NCBI GenBank assembly: GCA_005883695.1
Contig: VBBV01000001.1
Coordinates: 1 to 7,900, forward strand
DNA: 7,900 nt
Source of the DNA: Candidatus Bathyarchaeota archaeon
GTDB taxonomy: Archaea > Thermoproteota > Bathyarchaeia > 40CM-2-53-6
Reading direction: 5' to 3'
The translations under genes were made by a program, and so were the position numbers. Positions within the stretch are counted from its first letter, which is position 1. Each line of letters starts with the position of its first letter. Positions 1 to 5,744 of this stretch are shown in pieces. A model generated the notes under the pieces. It was not told the DNA's origin. It worked only from the letters and a program-made list of their open reading frames with translations, and did not search any database.

Positions 1-10
1 CTAGAATACA

Positions 11-562
11 TTGTCATGGCGTGAGGTGTTGAGAGTCGATGCCCGCGAACATCTCTCGATTTACGCTCTCGCGACCCTGGCGAATTTTCTCCTTTCCGTC
101 CCCCAATATCTCGCGGTCAAGACTGCCCTTGAGCTTGGCATAAATCCAAATGGAACGACGGCCAGTTTGATCGCTCAGTATGGTTCAAACGCTGGGCTCT
201 TTCTCGACTTTCTCCGGTCGGGTCTCGTCTTTCAGGGAGTCATGGCAGTTCTAGTGATAGGGCTACCGTGGTCTGCTTCATCTCGAAGGGGCTGGAGGTG
301 GCAGTATGTTCTGACCGGCGTGTTCCTCTCCACCTATCTTGCATATCATCTCGGTGGCAAGTTTCTGAATGCTCTCGGCTGGATCGGGGTCCTCGAAACT
401 GGCGGGGTGAATGTTTCTGGTGTCTATGGAGATCTATTCTGGTTCGGACTGGGAACAACGATATGCTATCTGCTCGTAATTCTTGTTCTTAGAAGGTCCT
501 ACGCGAAGCTTGTAATAGGCAGATCCCGGGAGACGCGTCCCGTAGCAACAGAGATTCTCTAG
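11..562 (+). CDS. four-helix integral membrane protein, family not recognised
   Basis: A 183-residue protein starting at TTG. An in-frame TAG at 2-4 means this is the first possible start, so the gene is complete although its promoter lies outside the window. Four hydrophobic stretches are visible at about residues 17-38, 70-87, 98-116 and 141-160, with Arg/Lys-rich segments at 91-97 and 161-176. The loop at about 125-140 is Gly-rich. No catalytic motif or cysteine pair stands out, and I do not assign a family. It stands alone on the plus strand and converges on the peptidase gene with a 30-bp gap, so it shares no operon with anything visible here. The hydrophobic pattern is regular and the frame is open across its length, which supports a real gene. 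GTG at 26 and TTG at 29 are alternative starts. Confidence 0.7.
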   Translation: MSWREVLRVDAREHLSIYALATLANFLLSVPQYLAVKTALELGINPNGTTASLIAQYGSNAGLFLDFLRSGLVFQGVMAVLVIGLPWSASSRRGWRWQYVLTGVFLSTYLAYHLGGKFLNALGWIGVLETGGVNVSGVYGDLFWFGLGTTICYLLVILVLRRSYAKLVIGRSRETRPVATEIL

Positions 563-582
563 AAAAAATTGGTCTGGAGACC
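563..582 (-). terminator. hairpin plus T6 terminator of the M20 peptidase gene
   Basis: Reading the minus strand just past the peptidase stop codon at 593-595, a 5-bp stem GGTCT/AGACC with a two-base loop (571-582) is followed by AA and then six T (563-568). This is the layout of an oligo-T terminator. The plus strand has no T run at this point, so it serves the minus-strand gene rather than the convergent plus-strand gene. Confidence 0.6.
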
Positions 583-592
583 ACTACAGGCG

Positions 593-1969
593 CTAGCTTG
601 TCCTGGCGTACTCTTGCATGATCGCGCTGATGTATCGTATTCCCGCCATGAAATCGTCTATCGTTGTATACTCGTTAGGTGCATGGGCGTGGCTGTAAGC
701 CGAGGGCGGCCCGCTTCCCGTCCAGATACTGTCTAAACCTAGTCGTTTAGTGAACAAGTAATCGGGGCCTGATGCCGGGTTTCTCGGTAGAACCACTGGG
801 CCGCGCCCGTAGGCTATCTTTGCGGCCTTGGCGGCCGCCCGGGCGATTGGTGCAGAAGGTTTCGTTCGGGAGGGTTCCAAGAATCCTAGAGCTTTGACTT
901 GGATGTCGTCGAAACCATGTTGGTGCAGATGATCCTTCAATATTCCAAGAAGTTTTTTCGGGTTTTGGTTGTAGACGAGGCGGAAGTCGATCTTCAACAT
1001 TGCGCTTCCAGGCAGGACAGTTTTGGATCCTTGTCCGATGTAGCCTGTCTTGAAGCCGCAGATTGTACACGTAGGCTCCATCAGGTATTTCTTCAACGCT
1101 TCTCTGTTAGTTTTTGCGTTAAGGAATTTTTTCAGTCCCCATTCTTTGAGATAGTTTTCTCCGCGGAATGGAATCTTACCAACGAGCTTTGACTGGGCGG
1201 GAGTGAATGGTTCTACGTCGTCGTACCATTCTTTGACCAGGATTTTTCCGTCCGGGCTTTTCATCGTGTTCAACGCCCAGACCAGTCGCCAGGCCGGGTT
1301 GTCGACTAGCGGGGCGTAGGATGAGTGAAGATCCTCTCTAGCCTTCTTGCATCTTAGTTCGACGTAGAGTAGTCCTTTGACACCTAGACTGATCTTTGGT
1401 CGGCCTGTCTCGTCGAAATCTCCATCGTAACACACGACACTGTCGGCCTTCAACCGTTCCTTGTTCTCGTCGATAAATCCTGGAAGGTGTGGACTACCAA
1501 TCTCTTCTTCTCCTTCGAAGAGAAATTTCAGATTGAGCGGCACATCACCAGTTGCTTTGAGAAAGCTTTCAGTGGCTTTGATACAACTTGTAACATTGTT
1601 CTTGCTGTCAGCAGCACCTCTCGAGACTATCTTCTTCCCCTGCAATTTTGCATCGAAGGGTCCGGAATCCCATTCCTCCAATGGCTCGACGGGTTGAACG
1701 TCGTAGTGGCCGTAGATTAGCAGGGTTTTGCTGGATGATTTCGATTTCACCTCTCCATAGACAATCGGGTTGCCATTTTTCTCCGGGAGAATCTGGGTCC
1801 TTATTCCTGCAGCGTCCATGTTTTTCTTGACGATCCGGGCACAGTCCTGAATGCCCTTTCCCTGGGCGGATACGCTGGGTTGTCGGAGGAGTGTGCGGAA
1901 GTCTCTGAGGAATGGCTCCTTGTTTTTCTGGATGTAATCGAAGGCCTGTCTCAGGCTCTGCTCTTTCAC
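593..1969 (-). CDS. M20-family metallopeptidase (dipeptidase/carboxypeptidase type)
   Basis: A 458-residue di-zinc peptidase of the M20 dipeptidase group (carnosinase/PepV-like), expected to hydrolyse dipeptides or N-terminal peptide bonds in the cytoplasm; there is no signal peptide. Visible metal and catalytic signatures, numbered from GTG 1969: HYD (His88, Asp90), RGAADSKNN (Asp121), FEGEEEIGSP (catalytic Glu155 and metal Glu156), CYDGD (Asp182) and C-terminal HAPNE (His429). All five expected sites are present, so it should be active. The lid/dimerisation domain lies roughly between residues 190 and 380. The frame stays open upstream to TTG 2191, with ATG at 2002 as another candidate. I chose GTG 1969 because family members begin about ten residues before the DYI...LLRQPSVS segment and a weak TATA-like element lies 27 bases upstream. 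Starting at ATG 2002 would add 11 residues. Substrate is not predictable from sequence. Confidence 0.9.
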   Translation of the reverse strand: MKEQSLRQAFDYIQKNKEPFLRDFRTLLRQPSVSAQGKGIQDCARIVKKNMDAAGIRTQILPEKNGNPIVYGEVKSKSSSKTLLIYGHYDVQPVEPLEEWDSGPFDAKLQGKKIVSRGAADSKNNVTSCIKATESFLKATGDVPLNLKFLFEGEEEIGSPHLPGFIDENKERLKADSVVCYDGDFDETGRPKISLGVKGLLYVELRCKKAREDLHSSYAPLVDNPAWRLVWALNTMKSPDGKILVKEWYDDVEPFTPAQSKLVGKIPFRGENYLKEWGLKKFLNAKTNREALKKYLMEPTCTICGFKTGYIGQGSKTVLPGSAMLKIDFRLVYNQNPKKLLGILKDHLHQHGFDDIQVKALGFLEPSRTKPSAPIARAAAKAAKIAYGRGPVVLPRNPASGPDYLFTKRLGLDSIWTGSGPPSAYSHAHAPNEYTTIDDFMAGIRYISAIMQEYARTS

Positions 1970-1991
1970 AAATCTATGGATAGATGAACGT

Positions 1992-1999
1992 ACTAATAG
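1992..1999 (-). promoter_or_regulatory. possible TATA element of the peptidase gene
   Basis: The minus strand reads CTATTAGT, centred about 27 bases before GTG 1969. That is the spacing expected for a leaderless archaeal transcript. The match to a TATA box is weak, so this is only supporting evidence for the chosen start. Confidence 0.25.
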
Positions 2000-2042
2000 C
2001 ATCTTCCAGAAAACCGGTTTGGAGCCAGTTCTCGAGTCCCTA

Positions 2043-2076
2043 GCGTTGGAATGTCGCGGAGACGCGACGTCAACGC
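2043..2076. repeat. two-part stem with GAGA tetraloop
   Basis: GCGTTG (2043-2048) pairs with CAACGC (2071-2076), and inside it GTCGCG (2053-2058) pairs with CGCGAC (2063-2068). The loop is GAGA on the plus strand (a GNRA tetraloop) and TCTC on the minus strand. This gives twelve perfect base pairs with a small internal loop. The GNRA loop would favour a plus-strand RNA, but nothing else shows transcription in that direction. Confidence 0.5.
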
Positions 2077-2128
2077 CTCTGCCCAGGGTTGATCCAAAAG
2101 CGATTAACCAGACAACCAGAGAGGCGTT
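2072..2128. repeat. 9-bp inverted repeat competing with the preceding hairpin
   Basis: AACGCCTCT (2072-2080) is the exact reverse complement of AGAGGCGTT (2120-2128). Within the loop, GGTTGAT (2087-2093) pairs with ATTAACC (2103-2109), with a single G-U on the plus strand. The left arm overlaps the right arm of the 2043-2076 hairpin, so the two structures exclude each other. Confidence 0.45.
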
Positions 2129-2139
2129 TCCTGAGAAAA

Positions 2140-2184
2140 GGTCCAAGACTCGCCCAGGGTAAGCCTGGCCTCGAATCTGGGACC
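2140..2184 (-). repeat. long hairpin followed by T4 on the minus strand
   Basis: On the minus strand, GGTCCCAGATTCG (2184-2172) pairs with CGAGTCTTGGACC (2152-2140) over 13 positions with one mismatch and one G-U. An inner 5-bp stem (2164-2168 with 2154-2158) closes a five-base loop. Four T follow directly (2139-2136). On the plus strand the G-U becomes an A-C mismatch, so the minus strand is the better RNA. It may be a terminator or attenuator ahead of the peptidase gene, or part of a small RNA. Confidence 0.45.
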
Positions 2185-2395
2185 CGTCCAAACTCCCATT
2201 GTAAAACTGTTCGGGACCCGGCGGAAAACGGCAAGTTTCGTCCTGCTATTCAAGCCCGGATAACGCTCTGACTTGCCTTCTCGCTCGTTATCAAAGCCAG
2301 ACAGGAAATCGACTCTAGGAAAAGGAGAATATTCTCAGTCTCGCGCCGTATGAGTGCCCAAGAAGGCGTCTGCAGGTAATATCCCTCGTTCTAAG

Positions 2396-2965
2396 TTAGG
2401 GTTGCCGCGTTTCTGGTTCTCGTCGTTGCGTTATGACGAAGAGAAGAGCACCAACTACTAGCAAGACAAGGATCGCTGAAAGTGCTGGTTGGTTGATGGA
2501 TACGCTGGTGAAGCCTCCCAAGACCAGAAGGACCAGCGAAAGTCCTAGGGCCCCAATCATCAGTCGTGCTTGCCTGCTCAGCTGGCCTGTGACCCACATC
2601 GCGAGTCTACATCTGACAACCTGCGACATATCATCCGTTCTCCCTGCCAGCTCGCCCATCTCCTTGTCGAAGGATAGGACTACTCTCGATGCCTCCATAA
2701 AGAATAAGATCGCGACGAGCTGGAGAAGCAGAACCGCAGTATCAGGGCTGGAAGCCCTAGTGAGATCTGTTCCTGCCTTCCCCGCCACGAGCGATACTAG
2801 CAGCATTACGGAAGCCAGAATCGTAAATGCCTGCTTCTTTGCGAACATCCCATACAGTCCAAGAAACCCGACGACAAGCACGATCAGAATCCCAAGTCCC
2901 AGAAACACCTGCGATGGCACCACAAGAACAATCCAAGGTGCCAAGAACAGATAATGGAGTTTCAC
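2396..2965 (-). CDS. multi-helix membrane protein, last gene of the MoxR operon
   Basis: A 189-residue integral membrane protein from GTG 2965. Hydrophobic segments lie at about residues 3-18, 21-40, 46-63, 76-97, 135-153 and 161-179, so five or six helices. A basic/acidic loop at about 98-134 (VVLSFDKEMGEL to SRQARLM) lies between the fourth and fifth helices and is probably the cytoplasmic part. I do not recognise the family. In haloarchaea a multi-helix protein (DUF7519) often accompanies MoxR, DUF58, DUF4129 and DUF7269 genes, and this gene occupies a similar place; equivalence is inference. The frame extends to GTG 3067, but that would overlap the DUF58 gene by 73 bases and add a Ser-rich hydrophilic head. 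I therefore prefer GTG 2965, 29 bases after the DUF58 stop. No strong ribosome site precedes either start. Confidence 0.75.
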   Translation of the reverse strand: MKLHYLFLAPWIVLVVPSQVFLGLGILIVLVVGFLGLYGMFAKKQAFTILASVMLLVSLVAGKAGTDLTRASSPDTAVLLLQLVAILFFMEASRVVLSFDKEMGELAGRTDDMSQVVRCRLAMWVTGQLSRQARLMIGALGLSLVLLVLGGFTSVSINQPALSAILVLLVVGALLFVITQRREPETRQP

Positions 2966-2994
2966 GATCAGACTAGCGGCCTTGACACCTAGTG

Positions 2995-4266
2995 TTAGAC
3001 TCGTATGATTGGTCGTGTAGGCCTTACCTCGCTGAGAATTGCTGAGAGAGGAATGCCTGCTGGCCACTGGCTGACCGTGCAGATCTTCTCTAGGGCCAGT
3101 AGCGTGTTGGATCGTCCGAGCATTAGCATTCGATACGCGATCTCTTCCTCTTCAGACTTGAATCTGGCAGGCGCCTTGGGCAAAGGCGATAGAACCAGCA
3201 TGCTGTATCCAGTCGCTGCGAGTTGCCGGATGCCATCGGCGATTGTTGCGTCGAGAAGTGGAGAGATGATTATTATCTGAGCCTTAGCAGGCAGCATAAG
3301 GCGAGCGAGCAACGTGATGACATAACTGGTTGAGAGCAACGCTCTCCCATGCTTCGCCGCAGCGAGAAGAAAGAGAATGTTTCGCTCATGCCTCTTACCG
3401 AACCTAGGTGAGACGGCTCCACGCTCCTCTCCCTGAAGTACCATCCCAACCCTGTTCCCCTGCCTCAGCAGAAGGCTGGCCATGGAAGCAGCGGCTCTAA
3501 CTCCCCGCTCGAACAACTCCGCCTCAGCGGCCTCGTAATAGCTGACATCCGTGTCGAGAACGATCATTACATCGGTGACCCTTTCAGCCTCCATCTCGTT
3601 CACGATCAAGCGCGCGTGTTTGGCCGAGGTTTTCCAGTTGATCCGCTTTGGATCATCTCCTGCGACATAGTCGCGCATGCTATAGAACTCCGTTCCAGGA
3701 CCTAACGTTCTTGCCGGGATCGTTCCAGGCCAAGGACCCAGATGTCGCGGCCGGAGCTGAGCCCCTCTAATCCTTTCCGGCCGAGGCATTATTGAAAGAA
3801 TCTCCGCCTCGGATCTTTCCTCAACGAGATAGAATCCGAACGGATCCTGGACCCGTGCGACCAAGGGTCCGATCTGATAGTGTCCCCGGATCGGGCTGTG
3901 GAACTCAAGCCCCAGCGCAAAATTCTCGCGAGCACCGAGCCGGGTCAATACACGACTCGCTCCTGACTTGAGCTTGATCTCGCCAGGTAGAAACTCGTCG
4001 ACTTCGACGTTTCCCAGCTGATTGTCAGTCTTGTTCGAGATCATTATATGGACTGATATGTCCTCGTCTCCGAAACTATCGGTTGGAACGACCAGATGAC
4101 TTATCCCCAACTCGACCTTTTCGGGAAGGCCCCAGAAGTTAGCGAGGAAGAACATAGAGGCAAGTGGAAGAACCATCGACGCTAGCTGCCAGTCCTGGAG
4201 AAGCAACCCAAGGATCAGGGCGACAGCTGCTAGCGCAAAATAGAGACTTGCCTTACGAGTAAACAA
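2995..4266 (-). CDS. DUF58 family protein
   Basis: A 423-residue DUF58 protein. It begins with two adjacent membrane helices (about residues 8-24 and 28-44), then a beta-rich domain (about 48-160), then the DUF58 signature at about 189-230: PGTEFYSMRDYV, GDDPKRINWKTSAK and IVNEMEAER. A von Willebrand-like fold follows from about 233. Its metal-site loop reads LDTDVS (237-242), that is D-x-D-x-S rather than the usual D-x-S-x-S. DUF58 proteins accompany MoxR ATPases and are thought to be membrane-anchored partners or substrates; direct function is not established. The start is TTG, 12 bases after the MoxR stop. The sequence AGTGATCC across that stop resembles an archaeal Shine-Dalgarno site, which fits translational coupling. 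Length and domain order are normal for the family. Confidence 0.9.
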   Translation of the reverse strand: MFTRKASLYFALAAVALILGLLLQDWQLASMVLPLASMFFLANFWGLPEKVELGISHLVVPTDSFGDEDISVHIMISNKTDNQLGNVEVDEFLPGEIKLKSGASRVLTRLGARENFALGLEFHSPIRGHYQIGPLVARVQDPFGFYLVEERSEAEILSIMPRPERIRGAQLRPRHLGPWPGTIPARTLGPGTEFYSMRDYVAGDDPKRINWKTSAKHARLIVNEMEAERVTDVMIVLDTDVSYYEAAEAELFERGVRAAASMASLLLRQGNRVGMVLQGEERGAVSPRFGKRHERNILFLLAAAKHGRALLSTSYVITLLARLMLPAKAQIIIISPLLDATIADGIRQLAATGYSMLVLSPLPKAPARFKSEEEEIAYRMLMLGRSNTLLALEKICTVSQWPAGIPLSAILSEVRPTRPIIRV

Positions 4267-4278
4267 GTGCTGCAGGGA

Positions 4279-5229
4279 TCACTTGGCCTTGGGCACATGA
4301 ACAGCCTTCAAGATCTCGTCGACAATAAGCCGCGGGTCAACCCCTTTGACCCACGACTCCGCTTTCATGATCATCCGATGCATCAGAGCTGGCGCAGCGA
4401 CTTCCTTCACATCATCAGGTATAACAAAGTCTCGACCGTGGAAGACGGCTCTCGCCCTAGCCATCTTGAATATTGCAAGAGAGCCTCGCGGACTAGCACC
4501 AACCTCGACCTGCCGCTGAGCCCTCGTTGCCTGGACAATATCCGTTACATATCCGAGAACATCATCGTCAACATGGATCCCCTCAACAGTCTTTTGAAGA
4601 GCAAGAATCGTCTCGGCACTAGCAACAGGTTCAAGCTGAACGTCTTCACGGCCACGTTGCATCCGTCTCTTCAAAATCTCCACCTCCTCTGCACGGTTCG
4701 GGTATCCCAGCTGGAGCCTGACCAGGAAACGGTCGAGCTGCGCTTCAGGAAGGGGGTAGACTCCTTCGTACTCGATCGGGTTCTGCGTCGCGATGACAAT
4801 AAAGGGATCTGTGAGAAGGTGCGTCTTCCCATCCAGAGTCGTCTGGCGTTCCTGCATTGCCTCTAAGAGAGCAGCCTGAGTCTTGGGGGGAGCCCTGTTT
4901 ATCTCGTCGGCCAGCAATATGTTGGTGAAAACTGGGCCTCTTCTGAGATCGAATTCGCCGTTCTTGACATTGTACACGTACGTCCCTGTAATATCGGAGG
5001 GTAGGAGGTCGGGAGTGAACTGTATTCTTGAGAAGTCACAGCCCATGCTCATGGCGAAGCTTCGCGCGAGTAGGGTCTTCGCAAGACCGGGGTAGTCCTC
5101 GAAGAGTATGTGGGAATTTGCCAGAATCGCAAGCATGACCTTCTCGAGAACAGGTTCTTTTCCAACGATGACCTTCTTGACCTGGTTTACAACTTGCTGG
5201 CATTTCTCGCCTGCTTCCTCTACCTTCAA
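4279..5229 (-). CDS. MoxR family AAA+ ATPase
   Basis: A 316-residue cytoplasmic ATPase of the MoxR/RavA clade, expected to form a hexamer that remodels or assembles protein complexes using ATP. Walker A is at 44-52 (EDYPGLAKT, Lys51), Walker B at 104-109 (ILLADE) followed by INRAPPKTQ, sensor 1 at ATQNP (Asn150), DRF at 166-168, and sensor 2 in the C-terminal lid at GASPRGS (Arg248). Two of the three Walker A glycines are replaced (Asp45 and Ala50), while Lys, Thr and the Walker B acids are kept, so ATP binding is still likely. The start is TTG inside a TTGA overlap with the stop of the upstream small membrane protein, giving tight coupling. The DUF58 gene follows after 12 bases. The length is typical. 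The client protein is unknown. Confidence 0.95.
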   Translation of the reverse strand: MKVEEAGEKCQQVVNQVKKVIVGKEPVLEKVMLAILANSHILFEDYPGLAKTLLARSFAMSMGCDFSRIQFTPDLLPSDITGTYVYNVKNGEFDLRRGPVFTNILLADEINRAPPKTQAALLEAMQERQTTLDGKTHLLTDPFIVIATQNPIEYEGVYPLPEAQLDRFLVRLQLGYPNRAEEVEILKRRMQRGREDVQLEPVASAETILALQKTVEGIHVDDDVLGYVTDIVQATRAQRQVEVGASPRGSLAIFKMARARAVFHGRDFVIPDDVKEVAAPALMHRMIMKAESWVKGVDPRLIVDEILKAVHVPKAK

Positions 5230-5744
5230 GCCTTCCAGCTCTCTATTCTGTCAACGGTCTCTCGTAACATTTGGAGGCGCGCTTCTGCCTCGCGCGGCGG
5301 AGGGTAATATAGTAGCTTGTAGATTTCTGGATCTTTGAGCAGTCGCGGACCGAGATCACCGTCTGCAAGGACACGCTTCACCGACTCATTTTCCATTCCG
5401 GTTTCCAGGCTCACTTTCTCCACTAGGAGATCGCGAAGGCGTTCACGTAGGATAGTCTCGAAATAGGCCGGGCTTGCCTTGGCCGCAACCTCCACTTGTC
5501 TCGTGAGAAACTGCACGTCTCTCGCACGCAGTCTTCTAGGGTTCTCTCGGGCTACGGGCTCCGAAGGGAATGTAGCTCGATCCGAAAGGTCGACAGCGAG
5601 AATCAAAGCTAACAAGACTAGGGGAAGAGCCAGGAGAGTCACGGTAGAGGTCAGCGCCTCAGGGACGACACTTCGAAGCAGTACGAGGAGGAGAACGTAG
5701 ACTGCTGAAGCAAAGGCCAAAAGTCTTAGGGTTCTACGTCTCAA
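5226..5744 (-). CDS. small two-helix membrane protein of the MoxR operon (DUF7269-like)
   Basis: A 172-residue protein with a basic N-terminus (MRRR), two hydrophobic helices at about residues 7-24 and 32-51, and a charged soluble domain of about 120 residues predicted to be mostly helical and cytoplasmic. The end (about 138-170) includes a KLLYYPPP segment followed by a possible amphipathic helix. It begins with TTG in a TTGA overlap with the DUF4129 gene and ends in a TTGA overlap with moxR, so it is translated as part of one unit with both. In haloarchaea a small two-helix protein, DUF7269, sits between DUF4129 and DUF58/MoxR genes. The size, topology and position here match that, but I cannot confirm homology. 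It may anchor or adapt MoxR at the membrane. Confidence 0.8.
   Translation of the reverse strand: MRRRTLRLLAFASAVYVLLLVLLRSVVPEALTSTVTLLALPLVLLALILAVDLSDRATFPSEPVARENPRRLRARDVQFLTRQVEVAAKASPAYFETILRERLRDLLVEKVSLETGMENESVKRVLADGDLGPRLLKDPEIYKLLYYPPPREAEARLQMLRETVDRIESWKA

Larger units (their letters stand above)
1970..2395. other. gene-free stretch dense in inverted repeats
   Basis: No convincing gene lies between the peptidase start and the end of the MoxR operon. The peptidase frame remains open back to 2191, but the extension resembles no peptidase N-terminus. The stretch holds several hairpin-forming repeats (listed separately), a direct repeat GGGACCCG at 2179-2186 and 2213-2220, and a 12-bp palindrome at 2325-2336. 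It could carry the peptidase promoter and leader, the end of the operon transcript, or a small structured RNA. I found no tRNA, SRP RNA or RNase P signature on either strand by eye. Confidence 0.5.

Noticed and set aside
2143..2154. 12-base match on opposite strands between this site and 7317-7328 (CTGGGCGAGTCT)
   Set aside because: The identity does not extend and a few such matches are expected by chance in a window of this size.
2040..2220. Possible tRNA, SRP RNA or RNase P RNA in the structured gap
   Set aside because: T-loop-like strings (for example around 2171-2177) have no pairing T stem or acceptor stem, and the signature blocks of SRP or RNase P RNA are absent.
2433..2954. 173-residue plus-strand frame
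   Set aside because: It is antisense to a minus-strand frame with regular membrane helices in a tight operon; Ser/Thr/Arg-rich shadow.
2396..3067. Longer form of the last operon gene starting at GTG 3067
   Set aside because: It would overlap DUF58 by 73 bases and adds a Ser-rich hydrophilic head; GTG 2965 gives a more natural membrane-protein start.
4267..4866. 199-residue plus-strand open frame
   Set aside because: It lies antisense to MoxR, whose motifs are unambiguous; composition and lack of domains fit a shadow frame.
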